DNA of 64,000 nt from Photorhabdus laumondii subsp. laumondii (GTDB lineage: Bacteria; Pseudomonadota; Gammaproteobacteria; Enterobacterales; Enterobacteriaceae): NCBI RefSeq assembly GCF_003343245.1, contig NZ_CP024901.1, positions 4,340,001 through 4,404,000 of the forward strand, read 5' to 3'. The position numbers and the translations under genes were made by a program. This document shows positions 18,243 through 27,129 of this stretch, piece by piece; the first letter of the stretch is position 1; every line of letters starts with the position of its first letter. The notes under the pieces were generated by a model. It searched no databases, had not been told where the DNA came from, and saw only the letters and a program-made list of their open reading frames with translations.

Positions 18243-19373
18243 TCAGCGGCTATCGGCGGTTGAGGTCGGCTCTGAACTGTCCGGCGGCGTGTCCGTGTCG
18301 GCGTTATCGTCGGCGTACAGGTCGGCCAGTAAACCCACCTCATCGGCGTCGCGGACTTTTTCGTCGGCCATTTGCTCCGCCGGATGCGTACTGGCGTGCA
18401 CCGCCTGCAAGGCCCGGATAGAGACCTGCGTATACACCTGGGTGGATTCCACGCTGGCATGGCCTAACATGGCCTGTATCCAGCGCAGGTCCGCGCCGTT
18501 CTCCAGCATCTGCGTCGCCATCGCGTGCCGAAACAGGTGGCAGGCACCTTTTTTCTCGATACCCACCGCGTTGATATAAGCTGTCACCAGATTGCTGATA
18601 CCGTTAGCCTGTAAGCCGTCCAGCCCATCCATTGCGACGAATAATGCCTTGACGTCTGGATTGACGATAAGTTGTGGCCGCACCTGTTGCTGATAGCGCT
18701 GTAGCCAGCTTAAGGCCCGTTCACCGAGGGGCAACACCCGGTCTTTATTCCCCTTGCCCTGCCGGATGGTCACCGTTTTGCGTTTTCCGTCAACGCTGTA
18801 CACATCCAGCCGGGTTAATTCGCCCCGACGCATCCCGGTTGACCAGAGCAACTCCATCAACGCCCGGTCACGTATCCCCTGCAACGTCGTCAGGTCAGGC
18901 TGCGCCAGTATCTGTTCGGTTTCATCGATGGTCAGGATATAGCGCGGCAGGTGCTTTTCCAGTCTGGGGAGTTCAATGTCCGCCGCCGGGTTCGCCAGTA
19001 TCAGATTCTGTTTGGTCAGCCATTTGAACCAGACTTTCAATGGCTCCAGTTGGGTACGTTGCGTCCGGGTGCTTAACGGTTCACCGTTGGTCTTGCGGTA
19101 CTGATACAGATAACGCTGGTAACGCTCCAGTATCGGCCGGGTGATATCCGCTGCGTAGTATAAGCCGCGCTCGGTTGCCCACAGGATAAAGTGGTAAGTA
19201 TGGTGCGTCTGTACTTTCAGCGTACTTTCTGACCAGCTCCGTTCCTGTCGCCACACTACAAAGCGCAGCAACAACGCATACAGGCTCTTCGGGTCATGCG
19301 CCGGCCCCACAGGCTGACGGTAGACGTCATTAACGGTCAGAAGGCTCCCCTTGCGGGGTTTACGGTTTGCCAT
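18243..19373 (-). CDS. Tyrosine recombinase/integrase, unit B
   Basis: A 376-residue copy, nearly identical to unit A up to the C-terminus, where it reads SSEPTSTADSR instead of stopping early. All five catalytic signatures are intact: TGMRRGEL, GKGNKD, HLFRH, LGHAS and VYTQ. It overlaps the end of the primase-like gene by 14 bp, with GGAGGT before its ATG. Confidence 0.93.
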   Translation of the reverse strand: MANRKPRKGSLLTVNDVYRQPVGPAHDPKSLYALLLRFVVWRQERSWSESTLKVQTHHTYHFILWATERGLYYAADITRPILERYQRYLYQYRKTNGEPLSTRTQRTQLEPLKVWFKWLTKQNLILANPAADIELPRLEKHLPRYILTIDETEQILAQPDLTTLQGIRDRALMELLWSTGMRRGELTRLDVYSVDGKRKTVTIRQGKGNKDRVLPLGERALSWLQRYQQQVRPQLIVNPDVKALFVAMDGLDGLQANGISNLVTAYINAVGIEKKGACHLFRHAMATQMLENGADLRWIQAMLGHASVESTQVYTQVSIRALQAVHASTHPAEQMADEKVRDADEVGLLADLYADDNADTDTPPDSSEPTSTADSR

Positions 19374-22300
19374 GATTGACCTCCGGTTGAGATTGAGGGG
19401 CGGGCGCAGACAAGGGGCGCGTTTTCTTTTTTCCTTTTATCACGGTGTCTTCCGTTACCCCGACTTGCGGTACGCTGAACCCGTGTTCTGCCTGCCCGGA
19501 TAGGGATTTTTTCACCCCAGACTTAGCCCGGACCTGGCCCAGACTTGAGGCAGACGGGTGTTCATTTAAGTCAGACTTGCTCTCATGACCTGTCGGGACG
19601 GCTGCCGGCGTTTTATCCCTGTCGGGTACGGGCAATGCGTCTCTGTGATTATTTTCCTTGATAACTGCGTTTTCATCTGCCCGGACTTGTGCCCCCACTG
19701 GCCCTTGTGCTGTCTGGGCTGACGCGGGTTTTTCTTCCCCAGACTCAGGCCAGACTTGCCCCGGACTTGGGGAAGACTTATGACCTTCCGGGTCAGACTT
19801 GCGTTCACTGCCGGCGGTTTCTGAGTCCGCTTCTCCGACATCCAGCAGGCCGCACAGGTGGGCTGCGCCGTTGTCTTCTCCGTCCCACAGCAGTTCATAA
19901 TGCAGCAGGTGCCCCCGGCTGCCGCCATGCAACAGCAGGTATTCCATTTCCGTCAGCCGTTGACAGTGGTTTTTGAGCTGGCTGTCGCTCCAGTGGGTAA
20001 AGGCGCGGATATCCCGCCGGGTAAAGCGGACTTCATTTGGCTGGCAGTGCTGGATTTGCGCCTGTGCGTTCACCATCTCTTGTATCAGCAGTAACAGCTT
20101 GCGCGTCTGCGGCGGCATTTCATCCAGCGTGCGCCCCAGCACCTCATGCGCCAGCCGGTTAGCCAGGGCAATGTCGTCCTGGGTGACTTCGATATATTCG
20201 ATGACCTGCCCGCGGTGGGTGGTTTTCTTCACTTCACGTTGATACTGGTGCAGCAGGGCAATGGCCTGTATCAGCGTCAGGTATTTCATGTGGTCGCGCC
20301 GCATCCGGGTTTTGTCTGACAGGAACGTCAGTTGATGGGCGTAAGGATTGACCACTTTCAGCGGCCTTAACAGGCGCTGGGCGTTCTGGTGTAACTGCGT
20401 CAGATAGCCTTTCTCCGAGTCAGCCAGCAACCCGGCCAGCGTCTGGCGGTGCCGCTGCATGGCGTGGATAGCCTGCGTCTGCTCACGCGATTCGTTGACC
20501 GTCAGCACCAGACAGCGGTTCAGCAGCTCTTCATCCACATCAATGGCCGTCGTCGTTAACATCAGCATCACCGGTCCCTGTACCCTGTATTCCCGCGTCA
20601 CCAGTTCGCCGCTCTGCTCGTTCTTGCCGGTGCTGGCGATTTTCAGCTCGCCGTCGGACTGCAACAGTTTCAGGGCATAGGCCGCCTGCCGCACCCCTTC
20701 TTCTTCGGCTATCGCCAGTATTTTGTGTTGCAGGCTGGTTTCGCCGAGGTAATACAGGCTCTGTCCGGTCATCGCCGAGTACTGGATACGCTCCTCTTCC
20801 GGCATCAGGTTCAGCACGGCATCCATCAGGCTGCTCTTGCCTGCCGCGCTGCTGCTCTGGATTAACACGGCCAGCGGTTTATCGAGTTTGCGCGAGACTG
20901 CCGCCAGATACCCGGTCAGCAGATTGGTGGATTCGCCGACCACCCCACAGGCGGCCATGTCGTTGATAATCTGTTCTGTCAGGTTCGGCGATGTTAGCAA
21001 CGCCAGCGCGGCGGCTTCGTCTTCCGCGCTGACCGTCACCGCCGTTGTCCCTGAGGCTTCGGCGTCGGCTTGCTGTTGCGCGTCCTGTTGCTGCTCCAGC
21101 ATCAGCAAGACCCGCCCGGCTTCGCGTTTGATGACCGACAGCTCGCATTCCAGCTCTTGCGCCGCCGTGCTGATGTAGTTCTGACGATGCCGCGCGTGAT
21201 ACATGTCCAGCGTATCCACATGGAACAGGCCGGACGTTTCATCCCGCACCTGCACATTGACTTTCATCACATCAGGCACCGGCGATTTTTTCATCCCCCG
21301 TATCCGCCAGATACGTGGCCCGCTTTTCATCAGCAGTTCACCGCAGGCCGTGCGCTCACAGGGCACGGGGGCAACAGTCAGCTCTGGTGGGGCGGCTAAG
21401 GCAGCCGGTTTAGCCACATCGGCATTGTGAGGCTTTTCCGTCACACCCGGCGAGACGGGCCGCTCATGGCTGAACACCGCGCCCGGCGCGGTTCCCTGTC
21501 CCAGCCAGACCGCCTGTTGCAACGCCAGCCCCAGTGCATGTTCGGCGTTGCCGCTTTTGACGGCATAGTCATTGGCATCCATACCCGGCGGGAACTGCAC
21601 CCGCCATGCCTCGATACCGGCTTCCAGTAAATCAGCCGCCACATTAGCCACGCCACGGTCTCCGGCCTCGTCCCGGTCAAAGGCAATCAGCACCCGTTTC
21701 ACGCCGTGATACTGCAACGCGTCGAGATGTTCACGGTTAAACCCGTTCACCCCGAACGCGGCAATCACGTTACGGAACCCGGCACACCAGAACGTCATGG
21801 CATCGATCAACGCTTCGCACAGGATAATTTCCGCAGCGGCTTTCATCGCTGCCTCATTCCAGACCCCGGCTAGCGGTGACGGCAGATACAGATGCTTCGG
21901 GCTGTCTTTCAGCACTTTGTAATCCGGCTGGGTTCGGCGGCCATACAGTTGCAGCACCCGCCCGCGGCTGGCCACACTGGCCGATTCGGCCCAGCCGATC
22001 ACCGGCACCACGACGCAGCCCCGGAAGTGGTCCTGCCGGGTGGTAGTACGCAACACGCCCAGCCCCGACAGCTTGTCGCGCAGGTGCTGGCCTTCCTGAC
22101 TGCTCTTGGACGGTAATAAGCCCGCTGAACCGCCGATCCCGTGATGGCCCGCGTACCCCAGCTTAAAGTGATTGACCAGTTCAGGGTGATTCAGCCCGCG
22201 TCGTGCCAGCCAGGCTTTGGCTTCCGGTGACGCCAGTAAGTGCTGATGATAAAAATCAATCACCTGATGCAACAGCGCCTGCCCGTCATCGTCCAGGTCG

Positions 22301-22674
22301 GCCAGTTTCGGGCGCGGCAGGGGGGCCGCCTGTGACTCCGGCAGGGCGGCTAAAGAAGAAGCAGCCACAACTGCATTGTCCATATCCGGCAACCCGGCCA
22401 GCTCCCGCAGCCGGCGGATAGCGATTTTCAGCGTCACCCCTTCCGTTTGTATCACCCAGTCCAGCACCGACCCCGCTGCGCCACAGCCAAAGCAGTGATA
22501 CAGGTTCTTAGCCGGCGATATCACCATTGAGGGCGTTTTCTCGTTATGGAACGGACAGCGCAGCACATAATCCTCACCGCGTTTTTTCATCGGACGGCCT
22601 TGCTTACGCGCCAGCCCCAGTAACGAGACGGTTTGCTTTAAGTGGACTAAATCGGTGTCGGGAACGCGGGTCAT
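19360..22674 (-). CDS. Primase/helicase-like protein (CHC2-Toprim-ATPase), unit B
   Basis: A 1104-residue paralogue of the unit A protein with the same zinc finger, Toprim and P-loop motifs. Differences are scattered, for example NHFKLGYAGHHGIGG around residue 170. The start ATG at 22674 has AGGAGG 6 bases upstream; a longer frame to 22701 adds MTGFYRRSL without support. It is followed by the overlapping integrase gene and is divergent from the XRE gene. Confidence 0.88.
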   Translation of the reverse strand: MTRVPDTDLVHLKQTVSLLGLARKQGRPMKKRGEDYVLRCPFHNEKTPSMVISPAKNLYHCFGCGAAGSVLDWVIQTEGVTLKIAIRRLRELAGLPDMDNAVVAASSLAALPESQAAPLPRPKLADLDDDGQALLHQVIDFYHQHLLASPEAKAWLARRGLNHPELVNHFKLGYAGHHGIGGSAGLLPSKSSQEGQHLRDKLSGLGVLRTTTRQDHFRGCVVVPVIGWAESASVASRGRVLQLYGRRTQPDYKVLKDSPKHLYLPSPLAGVWNEAAMKAAAEIILCEALIDAMTFWCAGFRNVIAAFGVNGFNREHLDALQYHGVKRVLIAFDRDEAGDRGVANVAADLLEAGIEAWRVQFPPGMDANDYAVKSGNAEHALGLALQQAVWLGQGTAPGAVFSHERPVSPGVTEKPHNADVAKPAALAAPPELTVAPVPCERTACGELLMKSGPRIWRIRGMKKSPVPDVMKVNVQVRDETSGLFHVDTLDMYHARHRQNYISTAAQELECELSVIKREAGRVLLMLEQQQDAQQQADAEASGTTAVTVSAEDEAAALALLTSPNLTEQIINDMAACGVVGESTNLLTGYLAAVSRKLDKPLAVLIQSSSAAGKSSLMDAVLNLMPEEERIQYSAMTGQSLYYLGETSLQHKILAIAEEEGVRQAAYALKLLQSDGELKIASTGKNEQSGELVTREYRVQGPVMLMLTTTAIDVDEELLNRCLVLTVNESREQTQAIHAMQRHRQTLAGLLADSEKGYLTQLHQNAQRLLRPLKVVNPYAHQLTFLSDKTRMRRDHMKYLTLIQAIALLHQYQREVKKTTHRGQVIEYIEVTQDDIALANRLAHEVLGRTLDEMPPQTRKLLLLIQEMVNAQAQIQHCQPNEVRFTRRDIRAFTHWSDSQLKNHCQRLTEMEYLLLHGGSRGHLLHYELLWDGEDNGAAHLCGLLDVGEADSETAGSERKSDPEGHKSSPSPGQVWPESGEEKPASAQTAQGPVGAQVRADENAVIKENNHRDALPVPDRDKTPAAVPTGHESKSDLNEHPSASSLGQVRAKSGVKKSLSGQAEHGFSVPQVGVTEDTVIKGKKKTRPLSAPAPQSQPEVNHGKP

Positions 22675-22724
22675 CAATGACCTCCTGTAAAAACCTGTCA
22701 AGATGCTATATTGATATTTAAAAC

Positions 22725-22740
22725 ATATCTGATAAGATAT
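22725..22740. promoter_or_regulatory. Operator-like palindrome, unit B
   Basis: ATATCT-GATA-AGATAT is a perfect 16 bp inverted repeat midway between the divergent primase-like gene and the XRE gene. It is the expected place for XRE binding and joint control of both directions. Confidence 0.5.
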
Positions 22741-22773
22741 CTAAAAACAAGCTTTTTAAAAGGGGGATATATA

Positions 22774-23169
22774 GTGATATCAAGTTCAACAACCTGGTTT
22801 CTCGATATGCAGTTCCCTGAACGGCTTACCACATTACGCAAGGAACGCGGGCTCACTCAGCAGGCGCTGGCTGATATGGCTGGTGTGGCAGTTTTACAGA
22901 TCCGGCGTTATGAGGGAGGCTCAGCACAACCTACCTTAGAGGTAATACGTCGCTTGGCTATTTCGCTCGGTGTCAGTGCGGATATGCTGGTTTTTGATGA
23001 ACAGGAGCGCGGTCCTAGTGAGCGGCTGCGCTATCAATTTGAGGCAATTTCTCGTATGCCGCAGTATGAGCAGGAGGTTATTAAGGAGTTGCTGGATGCA
23101 ATGATCATCAAAACTCAGATTGCCGGCACAATGGCCTGTATTTCAACAACAGCGAAGGAAGAGAGTTAA
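22774..23169 (+). CDS. XRE-family HTH regulator, unit B
   Basis: A 131-residue HTH protein: ERGLTQQALADMAGVAVLQIRRYEGGSAQPT is the DNA-binding motif, followed by a tail of type ERGPSERLRYQFEAISRMPQYE. The GTG at 22774 follows AAAAGGGGG and corresponds to the GTG start of unit A. A longer frame to 22711 would run through the operator palindrome and is unlikely. It is identical in predicted protein to the copy at 31664. Confidence 0.9.
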   Translation: MISSSTTWFLDMQFPERLTTLRKERGLTQQALADMAGVAVLQIRRYEGGSAQPTLEVIRRLAISLGVSADMLVFDEQERGPSERLRYQFEAISRMPQYEQEVIKELLDAMIIKTQIAGTMACISTTAKEES

Positions 23170-23241
23170 CACAGCACGGCGCTGAAGTGCGGGAACACTC
23201 CAGCGCCGCTAACCATCACCAACTATCAGAGGTAGTTCATC

Positions 23242-23469
23242 ATGGCTAAATGCGATTCTAAAGCAAAAACCATTACAACTAAAGTGCAGGCTGTAAAGCC
23301 ACGGCATTACACCGTGGGCTACCGGCCTAACCGGGGCAAGCCCAATCCGTACCCGCAGCTCACCATTAAGGGGCGCTGGTTGGCTGCGTTGGGCTTTACC
23401 ACAGGGAAGCCGATCACTATTACCAGCGAAGCCGGGCAGTTAATCATTCAACTGGCTGAGAATGACTGA
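23242..23469 (+). CDS. SymE-like toxin, unit B
   Basis: Seventy-five residues with the SymE core (HYTVGYRPN ... PQLTIKGRWLAALGFTTGKPITI.SEAGQLIIQL). It is diverged from the unit A copy but has the same leader. AACTA (23221-23225) and TAGTT (23233-23237) can pair, with the ribosome-binding GAGG in the loop, 9 bases before the ATG. It is downstream of the XRE gene and convergent with the immunity gene. Confidence 0.85.
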   Translation: MAKCDSKAKTITTKVQAVKPRHYTVGYRPNRGKPNPYPQLTIKGRWLAALGFTTGKPITITSEAGQLIIQLAEND

Positions 23470-23483
23470 CGGCTAAAGGAAGA

Positions 23484-23503
23484 GTCCAGTTTTTTAGCTG
23501 GAC
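23484..23503. terminator. Hairpin between convergent symE-like and immunity genes, unit B
   Basis: GTCCAG-TTTTTTAG-CTGGAC, extended on the outside by AAAGG (23477-23481) and CCTTT (23504-23508). It sits between two convergent genes and may stop transcription in both directions. The same element occurs in unit C at 32374-32393. Confidence 0.55.
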
Positions 23504-23521
23504 CCTTTGGATAACAACAGG

Positions 23522-23869
23522 TTAAGGTTGATAATCCTCATATTCCCAGGCAAAGACACGAGATAGCTTTTGCGCTATCTCCATCCAATCTTGCCCCTCG
23601 CACTGATCGATATAGTTTGTAATGGTCTTTTTAATTTCATCCAAATTATACTCACGTACCAGAAGCGTATGACGTATCAATTCCGGCTGCCAATGATGAT
23701 TACACAGCCATTCAGGTGTACAGATAAAAAGATCAAAATATTCACTCCCACTTTCCAACTCTGGCCCGATTAATAGGGATAAGGTTATATTAATAGTTCC
23801 GTCATCTTCACCGGAGTACATAACTGGATCTTTATGCATACAATCTATGCCTTTTAGTACTGCTTTCAC
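23522..23869 (-). CDS. Imm8-like immunity protein of orphan CT module B
   Basis: A 115-residue protein: MKAVLKGIDCMHKDP, acidic loops, LLIGPELESGSEYFDLFICTPEWL. This pattern fits the Imm8-type immunity family of polymorphic toxin systems. It follows the orphan toxin after 14 bp on the same strand. It is identical in predicted sequence to the immunity gene behind the full-length cdiA, so this copy should protect against the same toxin. The family match is from memory. Confidence 0.75.
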   Translation of the reverse strand: MKAVLKGIDCMHKDPVMYSGEDDGTINITLSLLIGPELESGSEYFDLFICTPEWLCNHHWQPELIRHTLLVREYNLDEIKKTITNYIDQCEGQDWMEIAQKLSRVFAWEYEDYQP

Positions 23870-23883
23870 TAATGCATCCTCTT

Positions 23884-24789
23884 TTAATCCAGAATATTTA
23901 AATGACCGTTTCCAGTCTTATTTATTTTTCCTTTAGAATCAATGGAATAAGTTTCAAAGTTGGCTTGCACACCAGTAGTGGCATGGGCACTATTAGGTTT
24001 CTCTGATGGCGGCCTATAACCTCTCGTACCATCCGCACTAACCCAGCCATTTCCGGTAGTCTTCTTGGCTCCATCTCCTACCCAGATTTTGCCTAATCTA
24101 TCCGCTTCTGTTCGAGTTCCAGTGCCAATGCCATAATTGAGCTTACCATTATCACCTTTAACTACAGCCGCCAACCTTGGATCTTGCGAAGCAATATGAC
24201 TGAGGTTTCGTTGCACCAAGTCTTCTTTTAACTTCGGATAAGTTGCCGCATTTTCCGCACCACTTGTGTTTTTCCCTGCTAACTCAGGCTGAGCATCTTT
24301 GCCGGCATTATTTTGCGATGATTTTGGTGACGACTTCGGCCCTTTGGCTCCCTCCATCACAATAGGCAGCGTCATCGCCATTGCAGCGGCAGTCTCCTGA
24401 CTCATGCCCATCGCCTCAAAGCGTTTTGTCCAGCCGAGTTCGCCTACCTTGCCTGTGGCCGCCTGACCTAACGTATTCACCGCCGACAGGTAATTTCTGA
24501 ACTCAACCGGCAATGTGCCATCCCGGTCCATATTTTTGAGGGTACGTTCAAACACCGGCCACTGATCAACCAGATAACCATACTTCTGTGCACACTGGGT
24601 CGGGTTGCTGTTGCAGAAATCCATCATTTCCTGCTGATTGCGGATATTAGTGTCTACCATATCCTTGATCACTTGTTTGCAGCTTTCGCCTTCACAGGTG
24701 CGGGCTTGATGCGCAAAACTGTCCAGCTCATTCACGCTCAGATAGTTATTCTCAACAACAACCCATTCCATTGCGACGTTGACCGCCAA
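23884..24789 (-). CDS. Orphan CdiA C-terminal toxin module B (same toxin as in full-length CdiA)
   Basis: A 301-residue module: LAVNVAMEWVVVENN, the shared pretoxin region with four cysteines, then a toxin domain (TYPKLKEDLVQRNLSHIASQDPRLAAVVKG ... GKIWVGDGAKKTTGNG ... HATTGVQANFETYS). From the codon for V of VENN onward it is identical to the end of the full-length CdiA. The upstream 11 residues belong to the repeat unit, not to CdiA. The frame opens at TTG 24789; an ATG lies at 24771. It lacks a stalk and a signal peptide, so it cannot be exported by CdiB. Its toxin activity is not known to me. Confidence 0.82.
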   Translation of the reverse strand: MAVNVAMEWVVVENNYLSVNELDSFAHQARTCEGESCKQVIKDMVDTNIRNQQEMMDFCNSNPTQCAQKYGYLVDQWPVFERTLKNMDRDGTLPVEFRNYLSAVNTLGQAATGKVGELGWTKRFEAMGMSQETAAAMAMTLPIVMEGAKGPKSSPKSSQNNAGKDAQPELAGKNTSGAENAATYPKLKEDLVQRNLSHIASQDPRLAAVVKGDNGKLNYGIGTGTRTEADRLGKIWVGDGAKKTTGNGWVSADGTRGYRPPSEKPNSAHATTGVQANFETYSIDSKGKINKTGNGHLNILD

Positions 24790-25117
24790 ACACCGATTTT
24801 CCCAATGCCCTCAGCCAGTTACCACCCGTTTTTTCCAATGGGCGTTCACCGCCGGCCCCAAAACCCCCTGACGCGCTTTTCGCCCCCGAAGGCCGGTTTT
24901 TCCCGCCGCGCTCTGGTCAGTGTAGCGCCTTTTTCGGCAACGGGCGAACGTCGCCCAACTCGCTTGGGCGGCGGGTGCCCGTTCTGCGGGCGCGGGCGGC
25001 ACAGAGCCCGCAAGCGGCGCCCCTGCGACGCTCTGAGGCACTGTGGCTTCGGTTTGCGTATGACCTTGCATGACCACGCGGTTTTGTTTTGTTCAGGGAA
25101 GCCCCCGGGGGCTGCAC
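24790..25117. other. Left part of the GC-rich segment of unit C (interrupted by an IS)
   Basis: Corresponds to 17422-17740 of unit B. The segment is split at 25117/26610 by the IS50-like element and continues at 26619. No gene is supported. Confidence 0.5.
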
Positions 25118-26609
25118 CTGTCTTTCCTACACAAATATTTTAACCCGCCCCCGCGTTATTGAACTTTTCCCTCATAGATTGATCTCAATAAAAAACACGA
25201 CTTGAGGTAATCTTTATGTTTTCAACCAGCGCCGAACAATGGGCAAATGACACGTTTCAACATGCGGAATTAGGTGATAAACGCCGTACCAACCGCCTGG
25301 TGAAAGTGGCCTGTTCGTTGGCTAACCATATAGGACAATCGCTCGTGCAATCTCTTGACTCTCCTGCCGATGTTGAAGCGGCCTACCGACTGACCCGAAA
25401 TTCCGCCATTGCGCCTCAGGCCATCGCCGAAGCCGGATTTACCGCCACCGTCGCTCACGCTCAACGTTATCATTGCCTGTTAGCGCTGGAAGACACGACA
25501 ACCCTGTCATTTTCCCATGCGTCGGTCGCCGATGAACTCGGCTATACCACCTCAAAGGAAAAATCCCGGGGCATGCAGGCACACTCGGTGTTGTTATTTG
25601 CGCCTGAAGAACAACAGGTCGTGGGGTTGATAGAGCAACAGCGCTGGTGTCGAGATGTCAGTGATTATGGCAAAAGCCGACAACGCGATACACGCCCTTA
25701 TGAAGGGAAAGAGAGTTATAAGTGGGAACGGGCCTCACAAGCCGTCGACAGCCGGTTAGGGGAGCAGATGGCCAACGTGATTTCTGTCTGTGACCGTGAA
25801 GCCGATATCATCGAATATCTGCGTTATAAAACGAGCCAAAAACAACGTTTCGTCATCCGTTCGATGCAAAACCGGCGTATAGAGGAAAGTCAGGATAAAC
25901 TTTATGACTTTATTAGCCGGTTACAGAGTGCTGGAGAACGATTAGTTCAGGTCAGACAGAAAGGCGGGCGTCAGGCGCGTGTCGCGCATTGTGATATCAG
26001 TTATGCCGAAGTGACGTTGAAAATCCCCGAAGGAAAAAGCGGTGAGGCGGTGCGGATATTTTATGTCGGTTGCTACGAAAAAGGTCCGGAGGATGGGCTT
26101 TGCTGGCATCTTCTGACCTCCGAACCCGTCAACAGTCAGGAAGACGCCCATAAAATATTCAGTTATTACGAGCGCCGCTGGCTGATAGAAGAATTTCACA
26201 AAGCGTGGAAAACGGGCGGCACGCAGGTAGAAGCGCTGCGTATGCAAAGCAAAGATAATCTGGAGCGCATGATAGTGCTGCTGGCCTTTATTGCGGTACG
26301 AATACACCAGCTGCGTTTTATGGGTCTGAACAAAGAAGAGGCAGAGAAAGAGAGCTGTGAGACAGTATTAAGCCCCCTGGCGTGGAAATTACTGTGGTCA
26401 AAACAAGAAAAACGCCGTGTGCCGAAAAAAGCCCCGAGTTTGCATTGGGCCTTCATCAATCTGGGAAAACTGGCCGGCTGGTACGATTCCAAACGCACGG
26501 GTCGAGTCGGATGGGAACGACTTTGGGAAGGCTGGTTTCGGCTGCAAACCCTGATAGACGGCTATTTGCTGGCTAAATCAGTTGATTTGGAGATCTGATC
26601 AAGAGACAG
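25118..26609 (+). mobile_element. IS50/Tn5-like insertion sequence (IS4 family), complete, 1492 bp
   Basis: Left end CTGTCTTTCCTACACAAAT resembles the Tn5 outside end. The right end, read inward, is CTGTCTCTTGATCAGATCT, which is the IS50 inside end as I remember it. A perfect 9 bp target duplication, GGGCTGCAC, flanks it (25109-25117 and 26610-26618). It holds one intact transposase gene. It interrupts the GC-rich segment of unit C; the uninterrupted sequence can be read in units A and B. Confidence 0.95.
25216..26598 (+). CDS. IS50-like transposase (IS4 family DDE)
   Basis: A 460-residue protein, slightly shorter than the Tn5 transposase (476). Catalytic residues: D93 (LALEDTTTLS), D193 (SVCDREADI) and E325 in the YREK motif (Y318, R321, E325, K332: YYERRWLIEEFHKAWKTG). 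The N-terminal region AEQWANDTFQHAELGDKRRT matches the end-binding part of the family. The ATG at 25216 has GAGG about 9 bases upstream. No frameshift is visible, so the element may be active. Confidence 0.95.
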   Translation: MFSTSAEQWANDTFQHAELGDKRRTNRLVKVACSLANHIGQSLVQSLDSPADVEAAYRLTRNSAIAPQAIAEAGFTATVAHAQRYHCLLALEDTTTLSFSHASVADELGYTTSKEKSRGMQAHSVLLFAPEEQQVVGLIEQQRWCRDVSDYGKSRQRDTRPYEGKESYKWERASQAVDSRLGEQMANVISVCDREADIIEYLRYKTSQKQRFVIRSMQNRRIEESQDKLYDFISRLQSAGERLVQVRQKGGRQARVAHCDISYAEVTLKIPEGKSGEAVRIFYVGCYEKGPEDGLCWHLLTSEPVNSQEDAHKIFSYYERRWLIEEFHKAWKTGGTQVEALRMQSKDNLERMIVLLAFIAVRIHQLRFMGLNKEEAEKESCETVLSPLAWKLLWSKQEKRRVPKKAPSLHWAFINLGKLAGWYDSKRTGRVGWERLWEGWFRLQTLIDGYLLAKSVDLEI

Positions 26610-26618
26610 GGGCTGCAC

Positions 26619-27129
26619 GGGGCGGCGATGGCGAGCACGGGAATGAGCAAGGAGCCTGCGACTGCGAACCGGGCGCAGCCAGTGCAGCGGGGTTGGGGCG
26701 GGGGGAAGTCAATGAGCGGAGGCCGCAGGCCGATCTGCCTTCAGGGTTGTTGGCCGGACGTTGGCACGGCAGCTAAAGAAGAACTCAGAGTTGCCGATGT
26801 CCGGCTCAGTCGGTTAGAGCATAAGGCGCAGCCTTGTGCGCCACACCCGCCAATGCTGACCCGCGGGGGCGCAAGACATAATGCCAATTATACGCATTAA
26901 GCCGCTCATCAATGCTCAGGCGGTTGCCCGGGCTCACCGGCGCAGTGCGTATAATTCCCCCGCATTATGTTCAATAGGCGTTGGGCGGCCTGGACCGGCT
27001 TAACGGGGACGCTCGTGGTTGAGCCGCCTGACGACTATTTACCCCCGCGTGCGCCGATGCCGACGGGCAGTCCGGCCACGGTCTGCCCCCACACCGAACC
27101 CGCCCAACTCAACGGGGGCGTGCGGACGC
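26619..27129. other. Right part of the GC-rich segment of unit C
   Basis: Continues the segment after the IS. It carries the G-run and the Xer-like palindrome. One patch near 26784-26845 (GAACTCAGAGTTGCCGATGT) differs strongly from units A and B while the flanks are near identical, so this copy is a mosaic. No gene is supported. Confidence 0.5.
26871..26975. other. Composite palindrome with Xer/dif-like half-sites, unit C
   Basis: The left site is at 26871-26898 and the right site at 26944-26975, identical to those of unit B in both arms and spacers. The three copies each sit about 150-275 bp from the 3' end of an integrase gene. Confidence 0.5.
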
